Positions 50,843-59,967 of a stretch of DNA of 64,000 bases are shown in pieces. Position 1 is the first letter of the stretch, and each line of letters begins with the position of its first letter. Under the pieces are notes generated by a model, which saw only the letters and a list, made by a program, of their open reading frames with translations, had not been told where the DNA came from and did no database searches. Made by a program: the position numbers and the translations under genes. Source of the stretch: CAWJLS01 sp963843755 (GTDB lineage Bacteria; Acidobacteriota; Thermoanaerobaculia; Multivoradales; DATKCC01); NCBI GenBank assembly GCA_963843755.1, contig CAWJLS010000012.1, positions 62,001 through 126,000 of the forward strand, in the 5' to 3' direction.

Positions 50843-52183
50843 TCAGGTTTCTGTCATCAGGGCCGACCGGGGGGATCCGGGGATCTCTTCCCGGCGGGCG
50901 ACGGGGGCGGCGCCGGATGCATCGGTAGGACCGGCTGCATCGGCCCGACCGGCCGCATCGGGAGACGCGCCCTGGGGCGGCGCCGGCTGCTCGATCGCCG
51001 GCGGCGGCGCGGTCTCCGCCGGGATGGCCGGGGCGACCGCGGCGGGGGCGCCGCCGAAGCCGCCGGACAGGAAGAGGAACAGGATCGGAAGGCCGAAGAA
51101 AACCACGACGATGTAGGCGATCGCCACCGGGCGGTTGCGCGACCCCAGGGCGCCGAGACCACGGGCGAGCGCCAGGGGCACGGCGCGCAGGGGCGGCAGC
51201 GGGTAGATGATCGTCGCCCCCATGACGTTGAACAGCAGGTGGGAGAGCGCGACGCTCAGCGCCGCCGGGCTGCCAGTGGCGAGGGCGGCCAGCAGGGCGG
51301 TCACCGTGGTGCCGATGTTGGCGCCGATGGTGAACGGGAAGAGCTGCTCCAGGGTGACGACCCCGGCGCCGACCAGCGGGACCATCACCGAGGTGGTGAT
51401 CGAGCTCGACTGGACCATCACCGTGATCAGCACGCCGGCGCCGATCGCCGCGATCGCCGAGCGGAAGAGGGTGCGGTCGAGGATCTGCTCGGCGCGGGAG
51501 GAGACCAGGTTCTTGAGCAGGTCGACCAGGAACTTGAGCGCCAGAAACAGGCAGACTACGCCGAGGATCAGGGTCAACGTGCCGCTCGACCCGAGCTGCC
51601 CGCTCACCCACTTGGAGGTCGGCCGGATCACGGCCTTGAGCGGATCGAACAGCTCGATGCCGCCGCTGCCCTCCAGCACCCGCTCGAGGAAGGCGGCCGT
51701 CTTGCGCAGCACGTGGAAGGTGAGCTCCAGCGGGAACAGGATCGCGACCGTGAGCAGGTTGAAGAAGTCGTGCAGCGTGGCGCCGGCGAACGCGCGCTTG
51801 AACTCCTCGCGCCGGGTCACGTGGCCCAGCGACACCAGGGTGTTGGTAACCGAGGTGCCGATGTTGGCCCCCATGATGATCGGGATGGCGCCGTCGATGG
51901 TCAGGGCGCCGGCCGCGACCAGGCCGACGGTCATCGACGTGGTGGTCGACGAGCTCTGCACCAAGCTGGTGGCGAGGATGCCGACCAACAGGCCGACGAA
52001 CGGGTTCGCCGTGCGGGCGATCATCGCCTCCGCGAACCCCTTGCCGAAGAGCTTGAACGACAGCCCCATCATGTCGAGGCCGAGGAAGAAGGCGAACAGC
52101 AGGACGACCAGCAGCAGGATCCGGCCGAGGGTACGGCGCCGGGAGCTGGAGGTCGACGGGGAAGCGGTTCCGGTTGCGCTCAC
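50843..52183 (-). CDS. Na+/phosphate cotransporter family protein
   Basis: 446 residues from GTG 52183 (VSATGTASPSTSSSRRRTLG), behind AGAGGA; longer starts upstream give a low-complexity tail. About eight to nine membrane segments. The paired signature QSSS occurs in LVQSSSTTTSMTVG and MVQSSSITTSVMVP, each followed by GANIGT. Imports phosphate with sodium. A Pro/Ala-rich hydrophilic C-terminus follows. It replaces a Pst system, none of which is in the window. A Pho-box-like site lies in the divergent region with phoU. Confidence 0.93.
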   Translation of the reverse strand: MSATGTASPSTSSSRRRTLGRILLLVVLLFAFFLGLDMMGLSFKLFGKGFAEAMIARTANPFVGLLVGILATSLVQSSSTTTSMTVGLVAAGALTIDGAIPIIMGANIGTSVTNTLVSLGHVTRREEFKRAFAGATLHDFFNLLTVAILFPLELTFHVLRKTAAFLERVLEGSGGIELFDPLKAVIRPTSKWVSGQLGSSGTLTLILGVVCLFLALKFLVDLLKNLVSSRAEQILDRTLFRSAIAAIGAGVLITVMVQSSSITTSVMVPLVGAGVVTLEQLFPFTIGANIGTTVTALLAALATGSPAALSVALSHLLFNVMGATIIYPLPPLRAVPLALARGLGALGSRNRPVAIAYIVVVFFGLPILFLFLSGGFGGAPAAVAPAIPAETAPPPAIEQPAPPQGASPDAAGRADAAGPTDASGAAPVARREEIPGSPRSALMTET

Positions 52184-52326
52184 GCGAGAGTCCTCTGGCC
52201 GGTCGTTCGGTCGGATCGGACGCCGTGGCTCGGGCGCCTGCGGTGCCGCGTCGCCCTCGTCCGGCGAGCCGGCGAGCCGGCGACCCCACGCCCGATGGGG
52301 CGAACGGTAGCAGGGTTCGAAGGAAC

Positions 52327-52344
52327 TTGTCACATCGTGGTCAC
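52327..52344. promoter_or_regulatory. Pho-box-like direct repeat between transporter and phoU
   Basis: TTGTCAC-ATCG-TGGTCAC: two 7-mers repeated at exactly 11 bp, with GCGTGAC about 11 bp further on. It lies in the divergent gap (52184-52485) between the Na/Pi cotransporter and phoU, well placed to control both. The spacing is that known for PhoB; binding is inferred. No other gene is seen in the gap. Confidence 0.5.
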
Positions 52345-52485
52345 CCAGGCGTGACGGTGCCTCCGCGGTCGCCGGAGAGGCTTGCCCAGGGCCGTAACTC
52401 GTACCCGACCTCCCCGATTCTCCACGTTTCGGACCGTGCGCAGGCACCAGGAGGTGGTATCGTGAGCGTTTGCCAGGAGAGCACT

Positions 52486-53166
52486 ATGGAACGACATTTC
52501 GAACAAGAGCTCGACCGCGTCCGACAGAAACTGCTCGAAATGGGCGGTCGCGTCGAAGGGATGATCAGCAAAGCGAGCGACGCGCTCACCGAACGCCAAC
52601 TGGAGCTGTCCCAGCAGGTGATGGACGAGGACGCCATCATCGACCGGATGGAGCTCGAGATCGACGAGGCGTGCTACACCGTGATGGCCCGCTTTCAGCC
52701 GGCGGCCCGTGATCTGCGGTTCCTGATCGCGGTGATGAAGATCGTCACCGATCTCGAACGGATGGGCGACTCGACGGTCAACATCTGCCAGTCGGTCAAC
52801 AAGCTGAACGAGGAGCCGCCGCTCAAGCCGTACATCGACCTGCCGCGGATGGCCAAGCTGGTGGCCACCATGACCCGCGAGAGCCTCGACGCCTTCGTCA
52901 AGAAGGACGCCGCCCAGGCGACCCGGGTGACCGAGGCGGACGACGAGGTGGACGCCCTCTACCGCCAGCTCTTCCGCGAGCTGCTGACCTTCATGCTCGA
53001 GGATCCGAAGACCACCACCCGGGCCCTCCACCTGCTGCTCATCGCCCGCAACCTCGAGCGCATCGCCGACCACGCCACCAACATCTCCGAGGACGTCATC
53101 TACTACGTCGAGGGGCGCGACGTGCGCCACCCGGCGCACCAGGACGGCGTCCGGCCGGGAGGCTGA
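52486..53166 (+). CDS. phoU: Phosphate signalling protein PhoU
   Basis: 226 residues from ATG 52486 (MERHFEQELDRVRQKLLEMG), behind AGGAGA; a GTG at 52462 behind GGAGG is a close alternative adding eight residues. Two three-helix PhoU repeats with metal motifs ERMGDSTVNI and NLERIADHATNISEDV. PhoU restrains PhoR when phosphate is ample. Divergent from the Na/Pi cotransporter and its own PhoU partner. Confidence 0.95.
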   Translation: MERHFEQELDRVRQKLLEMGGRVEGMISKASDALTERQLELSQQVMDEDAIIDRMELEIDEACYTVMARFQPAARDLRFLIAVMKIVTDLERMGDSTVNICQSVNKLNEEPPLKPYIDLPRMAKLVATMTRESLDAFVKKDAAQATRVTEADDEVDALYRQLFRELLTFMLEDPKTTTRALHLLLIARNLERIADHATNISEDVIYYVEGRDVRHPAHQDGVRPGG

Positions 53167-53204
53167 GGGGAGGGCGCCGGCCTCGAAGAGCGCGGCGCAG
53201 CGCT

Positions 53205-54548
53205 TCAGCGCTCTTCGATCGGCACCCACCGCCGGCCCAGTGCACCGGCATAGCGCCCTTTCGGCCGGATCAGGCGGTCGACCGCGAGCTGCTCCAGGCA
53301 GTGGGCGCTCCAGCCGCCGACCCGGCCCATGGCGAAGACCGGGGTGAAGAGCTCCCGGGGCAGACCGAGGCCGTGCAGCAGGAGGGCGGTGTAGAGCTCC
53401 ACGTTGGTCTCGAGGCGCCGGCCGGGCTTGCGCTCCGCGAGCAGCGCCAGCGCCTTCTCCTCCACCGCCCCGGCCAGCGCCCAGAGCCGCCCCGCGCGCT
53501 CGTCCGCCCCGGCCCCGGTGAAGAACCGCTCCGCCGCCCCGGCAAGCACGTCGGCCCGCGGATCGCGCACCCGGTAGACGCGGTGGCCGAAGCCCATCAG
53601 GCGCTCTCCCCGGTCGAGCTTCGCGCGCAGCACCGCCTCCGCCCGCTCCGGCGTCCCGACCTCGAGTAGCGTTTCGAGCACCGGCCCGGGAGCGCCGCCG
53701 TGGAGCGGCCCCTTGAGCGCGCCGACCGCCGCGGTCACCGCCGAGACCAGGTCGGAGCGGGTCGAAACCACGACGCGGGCGGTGAAGGTGGAGGCGTTGA
53801 GACCGTGGTCGGCGACCGTGGCGAGGTAGGTATCGAGAGCGCGGACCCGCTCCGCCGACGGCACCGAGCCGGTGAGCTGGTAGAGGAAGGAGGCCGCCGG
53901 GGCCAGATCGGAGCGCGGCGCCACCGGCTCGCGGCCTGAGCGCAGACGCCCGAAGGCGGCGGTGATCGACGGCAACGCACCGGCGAGGCGTACCGCCTGC
54001 CGACGGGCGTCCGCGAGGCGGTCGTCCACCCCGAGCTCCCCGAGCGCTTCACCCGGAACGTCCGCATCGGATGCCGAGGACAGCGCGGCGACCCCGGCGC
54101 GCACCGCATCCATCGGCTCGGCACCCCGCCGGGCCAGGGCGCCGAGCAGCTCGACGACCTCCCCGGGCAGCTCCCGGCCGGCGGCGAGCCCGGCCCGCAG
54201 GGCGTCCAGCTCCGCCGCGGTCGGCAGACGATCGTTCCAGAGCAGGAAGAAGACCTCCTCCACCGTCGCCCGCGGCGCCAGCTCCTCGATCGGGAACCCG
54301 CCGACGATCAGCTCGCCCCGCGCGCCGTCGACCCGCGACAGGCGGGTCGTCGCCGCGATTACCCCCTCCAGCCCCGAGGCCTCCACCGGCCCTTCGGCCG
54401 CGGGCGGCCGGGGAGCCTCTCCCCCGGGCGCTGTCCTCGCCGAGGTGGACGGCGCCGTCCGCACTGTCCCTGCGGTCTCTGCTGCCTGTGAAGTCTCTGC
54501 ACTCTTCAGTGGCTGTGATGTCCGTCGTGTCGGTGGTGTCTGGGCCAT
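53205..54548 (-). CDS. gltA: Citrate synthase
   Basis: Condenses oxaloacetate and acetyl-CoA, or propionyl-CoA in methylcitrate variants. 447 residues from ATG 54548; a low-complexity Thr/Ala/Pro-rich N-terminus precedes the fold. Active-site His in LKGPLHGGAP and GFGHRVYRVRDPR. The third catalytic acid, usually Asp in NVDFY, is Glu here (NVELY), seen in some prokaryotic enzymes. C-terminal FAMGRVGGWSAHCLEQ is normal. Divergent from a MerR-citrate-synthase regulator. Confidence 0.92.
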   Translation of the reverse strand: MAQTPPTRRTSQPLKSAETSQAAETAGTVRTAPSTSARTAPGGEAPRPPAAEGPVEASGLEGVIAATTRLSRVDGARGELIVGGFPIEELAPRATVEEVFFLLWNDRLPTAAELDALRAGLAAGRELPGEVVELLGALARRGAEPMDAVRAGVAALSSASDADVPGEALGELGVDDRLADARRQAVRLAGALPSITAAFGRLRSGREPVAPRSDLAPAASFLYQLTGSVPSAERVRALDTYLATVADHGLNASTFTARVVVSTRSDLVSAVTAAVGALKGPLHGGAPGPVLETLLEVGTPERAEAVLRAKLDRGERLMGFGHRVYRVRDPRADVLAGAAERFFTGAGADERAGRLWALAGAVEEKALALLAERKPGRRLETNVELYTALLLHGLGLPRELFTPVFAMGRVGGWSAHCLEQLAVDRLIRPKGRYAGALGRRWVPIEER

Positions 54549-54640
54549 GGGCGTGAACCGTCTCCTTTCCGGTCGAGCTGAAGGGGGGACCGGACCGCCG
54601 GAGGGTTCCGGGGCCGGTCGCCTTCGAGGATGGACGGCAC

Positions 54641-54677
54641 TCGACACATTGTCAATCTTGATTCTAAAATCGAGCAA
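54641..54677 (+). promoter_or_regulatory. Overlapping divergent promoters; possible leaderless start
   Basis: On the plus strand TCGACA (54641-54646), an 18-bp spacer and TAAAAT (54665-54670) precede the ATG at 54677 by six bases, the geometry of a leaderless transcript. On the minus strand TTGACA (54655-54650) could drive gltA with a weak CATCCT at 17-bp spacing. The two overlap, so one gene's polymerase or a MerR-type protein could affect the other. Confidence 0.45.
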
Positions 54678-56088
54678 TGAGCTCTCCCCCGCCCGACGCC
54701 CGATATCTCGACGCCGCGGAGGCCGCCCGGCGCCTCGGCATCTCCCGCTCCAGCCTCTACTCCTATGTCAGCCGCGGCCAGATCCGCTCCGAGCCGCTGC
54801 CGGGCGGCGCGCGGCGGAGCCGGCGCTACGTGGCCGAGGACGTCGAGCGGCTGCTCGAGCGCAAGCGGCTCCGGCGGGAGCCGGACCGGGCCGGCGAGCG
54901 CTTCCTCGACTGGGGGGCGCCGGTGGTCGAATCTTCGATCAGCCTGATCGACCGGGGACGGCTGTACTACCGGGGCCGGGACGTGCTGGAGCTCGCCGAG
55001 TCCGCCAGCTTCGAGGAGGTGGCGGCGCTGCTCTGGACGGGGGACCCGGCGGCGGCCGAGCGGCTGTTCGCGGGGAACCGGTCCGGCGGGGAGTCGCCCG
55101 CTCGGTCCGAGGTGCCGGCTCCGCGCGGGTCGATCGAGCCGGTCGGGGAGGCAGTCGGGGAAACGCTCGGGGAGACGCTCGGCGGCCTCGAACGCTGTCA
55201 GGTCGCCCTCGCCCTGGCCGGCGCGCGCGATCCCGCGGCCTGGGATCTCCGCCCGCCGGCGATGGCCGCCACCGGGGCGCGCGTGCTCTCCCTGGTCTGC
55301 GAACGGGTCGCCGCCGCGACCAGACCGGCCGGCCAGTCCCCCTCCGCGCCCTCGACGCTCTCGGAGCCCTCAGATCCTTCGGCCGAAGGCCCCCGGTCGA
55401 TCGCGGCGCGGCTGGCCCGGGCGTGGAGGGCCCGAAGCCCGGACGCCGACCGGGGCCGCGACGTCGAGCGGGTGCTCTCCGCCACGCTCATCCTGTGCGC
55501 CGACCACGAGCTCAACGTCTCCGCGTTCACCGCCCGCTGCGTCGCCTCGGCCGAGGCGACCCTCTACGACGCGGTCGCCGCCGGCCTGGCCGCGCTCAAA
55601 GGGCGGCGCCACGGCGGCGTGACCGAACGGATCACGGCGCTGCTGCGGGAGATCGGCGAGCCGGCCGCGCCCGGCGCCGGAAGCGGAGCCGGAGCCGGAG
55701 CGGGGCCGCCCGCGCTGTCCTGGCGGCGCGCCTGCGCCGGGGCGAGGAGATCCCCGGCTTCGGCCACCCGCTCTACCCGACCGGGGACCCGCGGGGCACC
55801 GCCCTCCTCCGCCGGGCCCGGGAGGTCGCCGGCGGCCGGCGGGCGATGGAGCTGATCGACGCGGTGGTCGACGCCGGGGCGGATCTCCTGGGGGAGCGGC
55901 CGACCCTCGACCTCGGGCTGGTGGCCGTGGCGCGTGCCCTGGGCCTGCCGGAGAGCGCCCCGCTGGCTCTCTTCGCCGCCGGCAGGACCGCCGGCTGGAT
56001 CGCCCACGCCATCGAGCAGGCCGGGACGAGGCGCCTCATTCGGCCGCGGGCGCGCTACACCGGGCCGCCGCCCCACCCGGCCGCCTGA
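54677..56088 (+). CDS. MerR-type HTH/citrate synthase-like fusion (apparent frameshift)
   Basis: N-terminal MerR-like HTH (LDAAEAARRLGISRSSLYSYVSRGQ) followed by a citrate-synthase fold with His in LKGRRHGGVTERI and GFGHPLYPTGDPRG. The frame breaks after the Gly-Ala run near residue 340; one extra G at 55702-55705 joins it to AARAVLAARLRRGEEIPGFG and gives about 470 residues. Known fusions of this kind are usually called citrate synthase-family regulators. It probably senses acyl-CoA or citrate and controls the divergent gltA. The break may be sequence error. Confidence 0.82.
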
Positions 56089-56097
56089 GCCGGGAGC

Positions 56098-57135
56098 CTA
56101 CTCGTCGTCCCAGATCCGGGTCTCGAAGCGGCCGGTCGAGTCCGCGGCCCCCCGGAACATGCCGGTCGAGTTGAACGACCAGACGATGTCGCCGTTCTTG
56201 CCGACGCCGATGACCCCGCCGTCGCCCGGGTTCAGGCGCTCGCGCATCACGTCGTCGGCCGCCTCCTGGCAGCTCATCCCCTTGTACTCGACCAGGGCGG
56301 CGATGGTGCGGGTGACGGTGTTGCGGATGTACTGCTCGCCGAAGCCGGTCCCGGAAAGGGCGCAACTGTCGTTGTCGGCGTAGGTGCCGGCGCCGATCAC
56401 CGGCACGTCACCGATGCGGCCGAACCGCTTGTTGGTCAGGCCGCCGGTGGAGGTGGCCGCGGCCAGGTCGCCGTGGACGTCGAGGGCCGCCGCGCCGACG
56501 GTGCCGAACGTGTCCGTCCAGGAGCCGGTCTCCTTCTCCCGCTCGATCGCCTTGTCGAGCTGCTCGCGCCGGTGCTCGGTGTCGAAATAGGAGCTCGGCA
56601 CCCGCTCGAGGCCGAGCTTGCCCGCCAGCGCCTCCGCCCCGTCGCCCGCCATGAAGACGTGGGGCGTGCGCTCCATGACCGCGCGCGCCAGCAGGATCGG
56701 GTGCTTGACCGTCTTGATGCCGGTGACCGAGCCGCACGAGCGGTCGTGGCCGTTCATGATCGCCGCGTCGAGCTCGTGGGTCCCTTCGTGGGTGTAGACG
56801 GCGCCCTTGCCGGCGTTGAACAGCGGGTTATCCTCGAGGGTCAGGATCACCGCCTGGACCGCGTCGAGTGCTGAGCCGCCCCCCTCCAGCACCTTCTTGC
56901 CGGCGGCGAGTGCGGCCTCGAGGCCGTCGGTGTACTGCTTGCGCTGCTCGGCCGGCATGTCCTTCGAGATCACGCCGGCGCCACCGTGGATGGCCAACGC
57001 CCAGCGGGGGGACTCTTGCGCCTTGATGGGGCCCTGATCAGGAGCCTGGGCAGAGGCGCCGTCGGGGAGCGGCGCCAGGCCGAGGCTCAACGCGACAACA
57101 GCGACGGCGAGCGGGGCGAGAAGGTGAGTCCACAT
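56098..57135 (-). CDS. Isoaspartyl peptidase/L-asparaginase (Ntn hydrolase)
   Basis: 345 residues with an N-terminal signal peptide (about 1-29), so periplasmic or exported. IHGGAGVISKDMPAEQRKQY at the start; autocleavage Thr in FGTVGAAALDVHGDLAAATS, which becomes the catalytic N-terminal nucleophile; GRIGDVPVIGAGTYAD downstream. Splits isoaspartyl dipeptides or asparagine. Ends 9 bp after the convergent MerR-citrate synthase stop. Confidence 0.92.
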   Translation of the reverse strand: MWTHLLAPLAVAVVALSLGLAPLPDGASAQAPDQGPIKAQESPRWALAIHGGAGVISKDMPAEQRKQYTDGLEAALAAGKKVLEGGGSALDAVQAVILTLEDNPLFNAGKGAVYTHEGTHELDAAIMNGHDRSCGSVTGIKTVKHPILLARAVMERTPHVFMAGDGAEALAGKLGLERVPSSYFDTEHRREQLDKAIEREKETGSWTDTFGTVGAAALDVHGDLAAATSTGGLTNKRFGRIGDVPVIGAGTYADNDSCALSGTGFGEQYIRNTVTRTIAALVEYKGMSCQEAADDVMRERLNPGDGGVIGVGKNGDIVWSFNSTGMFRGAADSTGRFETRIWDDE

Positions 57136-57169
57136 GGTGGCGAAACGCTACCACGCAGCCGCCCCTGCC

Positions 57170-59152
57170 CTACTTCCGGCCGAACCGCAGACCGGCCACC
57201 GTCCAGCGCCCGGGCATCTCCACCTCACCCCGCTCGACGTAGTGCTCGTCGGTGACGTTGTCGACCTGGACGAACAGCTCGACCGGCAGGATCTTCAGGC
57301 GCCGCGACGCCTTGAGGTCCAGGCGGACCCAGGAGTCCCCCTGGTGGCGCTGGTTGTAGGACGCCACCGCGCCCCAGCGGAGCCCTCGCAGCACGCTGGG
57401 CCCCTTCCCCTCCAGACGCAGCACCGCCCGGTGCTCCAGGTAGTCGAAGACGTAGACCGACTGGCCCTGCGGCTCGTCGCCGGTCGAATCCAGGTAGGAG
57501 TAGCTGGCGGTCAGGGTGGGCGCCGCCCCCAGCGAGTCCGAGCCCGCCCCCAGCCGCCGCGCCGCCACCAGCTCGACGCCCCGGGTGGTGACCCGGCGCA
57601 GGTTGACCGCCCGGAAGAGCGTGTCACCGGGGGCGCGGACGAAGTCGATCAGGTCGCGGCCGCGGCGCTCGAAGAGGCTCGCCCCGAGCCGGTTGCTGGC
57701 GACCACCCGGTCGTAGCCGACCTCGTAGGTCCAGGAGTGCTCCGGCTCGAGATCCGGGTTGCCAGCGCTCACCGGGTCGAGGTAGCGCAGCTCGGTGAAG
57801 CTGGGCAGCCGGTAAGCGCTGCCGGCCGAGGCCCGGAGCCGCCCCTGGCCGACCTGGTAGGACAGGGCGGCCTGCGGGTGCACCTCCCAGGTGCCCTCGA
57901 CCCGGTCGGCGTGGAGCGCACCGCGCCAGCCCCAGCGGCCGCGCTCGCCGACCAGCGCCGCGAAGCTGCCCCACCGGTCCCGGCTCCGGCGCCCCAGGTT
58001 GGTCGAGTCCAGGTCCTCGGCGATCCAGCCGGTGCCGGCCTGGACCGTGCCGAGCGCCGTCACGCGCCGTCCCTGGACCTGGAGGTCGAAGCTCCGGTCC
58101 TCGTGGTGGTTGGTCAGCAGCGACGGGTCGTGGCGGTCGAGGATGAAGAGATCGTCGTGCCAGCGGCCGGCGGCCCGCACCTCCAGGGCCGTGCCGGCCG
58201 CCTCGCCGCTCCAGCCGGCGCTGGCGAACCGCGCCTCGGTCGACTCGATCTGGTCGGGGAAGCGGGTGCTGTAGAACGAGTTGGCGCCGAAGTCCCGGTC
58301 GGACGCGCCGGCCGAGAGATCGACCGACCCGATCGCCCCGCGGTAGAACGCCGAGCCCTGGTCGAAATCGGTCCCCGGGCGGTAGCCGGAGGACTCGATC
58401 CGCTCGACGCTCAGCCGGTGACTCCCGTACCGGGCCCCGTCCAGGGACACCTCCGCGTTGCCACCGTCCAGGCTGTGGTCCCCGGCGAACAGCTCGACCG
58501 ACGCGGCAGGGTTCGCGCCCCCGGCGGCGGGCTGGCCGGAGCCGCTCCCAGTCTCGCCCCCGGACCCGCCGTGGGGCTCGGCTCCGGCACGGCGGCGGGC
58601 GCCGGTGCGGGTGATGATGTTGACCACGCCGCCGGCTGCGTTGGCGCCGTAGAGCGCCGAGCCGGGGCCGTAGAGCACCTCGACCCGCTCGATGGCGTCG
58701 ATCGGCACCGGCAGGTCGAGGGTGTGGTGGCCGGTCTGGGGGTTGTCCATCGGCACGCCGTCGAGCAGCACCTGCACCTGCTCGAACGACGAGCCGCGGA
58801 TCGACAAGTCGGCCTGGACGCCGTAGACCCCGCGCCGGCGGACGTCGAGGCCGGGGAAGAGCTGGAGCAGCTCGGGGATCGACTCGATGCCATGGTCCTC
58901 GATCTCCTGGCGGGTCAGCACCTCGACCGCGCGGCCGCTGGTGCCGAACGGCACCGCGAGGCCCGTGCCGGTGACCGTGATGGCGTCGTCGAACGAGCCC
59001 TGGGCGGCGGTGGGGGCGGCGCGCACGAGCGGCGCGACGACGAGCAGCGCCACTGCCAGAGAGCGCGCGGCGCCCCACGGACGAGCCCCGGAGCGCAGAG
59101 CGGCGGCGGGAGAGACGGACAGACGGAGTGCGGAGGAACGGGGAGTGCGCAC
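57170..59152 (-). CDS. TonB-dependent outer-membrane receptor (BtuB-like)
   Basis: 660 residues, GTG start behind GGAAGGAT. Signal sequence (to about residue 51). Plug domain with FPGLDVRRRGVYGVQADLSI and RVEVLYGPGSALYGANAAGG, then a beta-barrel ending RWTVAGLRFGRK. The plug resembles BtuB/CirA-type receptors; the substrate (cobalamin, siderophore or other) cannot be assigned. No cobalamin riboswitch was seen upstream. Its start is 170 bp from the TPR gene. Confidence 0.9.
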   Translation of the reverse strand: MRTPRSSALRLSVSPAAALRSGARPWGAARSLAVALLVVAPLVRAAPTAAQGSFDDAITVTGTGLAVPFGTSGRAVEVLTRQEIEDHGIESIPELLQLFPGLDVRRRGVYGVQADLSIRGSSFEQVQVLLDGVPMDNPQTGHHTLDLPVPIDAIERVEVLYGPGSALYGANAAGGVVNIITRTGARRRAGAEPHGGSGGETGSGSGQPAAGGANPAASVELFAGDHSLDGGNAEVSLDGARYGSHRLSVERIESSGYRPGTDFDQGSAFYRGAIGSVDLSAGASDRDFGANSFYSTRFPDQIESTEARFASAGWSGEAAGTALEVRAAGRWHDDLFILDRHDPSLLTNHHEDRSFDLQVQGRRVTALGTVQAGTGWIAEDLDSTNLGRRSRDRWGSFAALVGERGRWGWRGALHADRVEGTWEVHPQAALSYQVGQGRLRASAGSAYRLPSFTELRYLDPVSAGNPDLEPEHSWTYEVGYDRVVASNRLGASLFERRGRDLIDFVRAPGDTLFRAVNLRRVTTRGVELVAARRLGAGSDSLGAAPTLTASYSYLDSTGDEPQGQSVYVFDYLEHRAVLRLEGKGPSVLRGLRWGAVASYNQRHQGDSWVRLDLKASRRLKILPVELFVQVDNVTDEHYVERGEVEMPGRWTVAGLRFGRK

Positions 59153-59321
59153 GGGGAGATCCTTCCGGGAGGGAGCGAAACGGGAGTTGCTTCAGAGCGC
59201 GTGAGCGTACCGCACGGGCGGTCGCCGGCCCAAACCGTTCGGCTCCGATCGCCGCCTCCGCCGCGCGGCGGTCCTCGAACCAGCGGGGGACCAGCGGGGG
59301 ATGAGAAGGGGGCGCGCCGCC

Positions 59322-59801
59322 CTACTCGACCGACGGCGCGAACGAGTGGCGGATCTTGCCGAGCAGCCGGTTGAGCACGTGGTCCCGGGCGAGGAAGGCC
59401 AGCACCGGAGTCCGGCGCACCCCCAGCTCCGCGTGATACTCCCGCAGGTCCTGGTTCTCCGGATCGATCCGCAGCCCTTCTTCGATCGCCCGCATGGCGC
59501 CACGGCGGTCGCCGGTCAGCAGGTGGGTGCGCGCGAGGTTGAGGTAGTTCTCCGGGTGGAAGAACTCCTTCTTGACCGCGTGGCGGCACAGCCTGAGCCC
59601 CTCCCGGTAGCGCCGGTCGAAGCGGGCGATGCCGTAGCCGAGATAGGAGTAGAAGAGGCCTGAGAGCTCGCCGCCCCGGTCCTGGTTGGACGCGACGGTC
59701 CGCAGCAGGTCGACGCCGCGACGCCAGTCGCCGGCGCGGCAAAGAGCGATCCCTTCCCGGGCGGTGCTGTCGATCTCCACCTGCTCTTCGAACCTGGTCA
59801 T
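59322..59801 (-). CDS. Small TPR-like protein
   Basis: 159 residues from ATG 59801 (MTRFEEQVEIDSTAREGIAL), behind GGAGGAGG. Three TPR-like helical repeats (GIALCRAGDWRRGVDLLRTV, GLFYSYLGYGIARFDRRYRE, ENYLNLARTHLLTGDRRGAM) then a basic C-terminal tail. Function unknown; probably a protein-interaction scaffold. Divergent from the TPR-cNMP gene and separated by 166 bp, so possibly part of the same signalling set. Confidence 0.75.
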   Translation of the reverse strand: MTRFEEQVEIDSTAREGIALCRAGDWRRGVDLLRTVASNQDRGGELSGLFYSYLGYGIARFDRRYREGLRLCRHAVKKEFFHPENYLNLARTHLLTGDRRGAMRAIEEGLRIDPENQDLREYHAELGVRRTPVLAFLARDHVLNRLLGKIRHSFAPSVE

Positions 59802-59967
59802 GGCGTCCGCCTCCTCCCTCGGCCCTGCCGCCCGGAACCGCCGGAGAGCCGCCGGCGACAGAATAGCCTTGTTTGCATTTCCGGATCTTAACGTGACGCC
59901 AAGAGAAATGCGAGCAGCGTGATAGTATGGCGAACCCGCATCACCCTGAAAGCGCCTCGACACGCCG
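59802..59967. promoter_or_regulatory. Divergent promoter region between TPR genes
   Basis: AT-richer 166-bp gap. It holds the inverted repeat GCATTTC/GAAATGC (about 27 nt apart) and, for the plus-strand gene, TAGTAT near 59924 as a possible -10. For the minus-strand gene TATTCT near 59865 is a possible -10. No firm -35 was found. Confidence 0.3.

Noticed and set aside
59153..59321. Cobalamin riboswitch upstream of the TonB receptor
   Set aside because: No B12-box (GCCACTG-type) or expected core was found in the leader.
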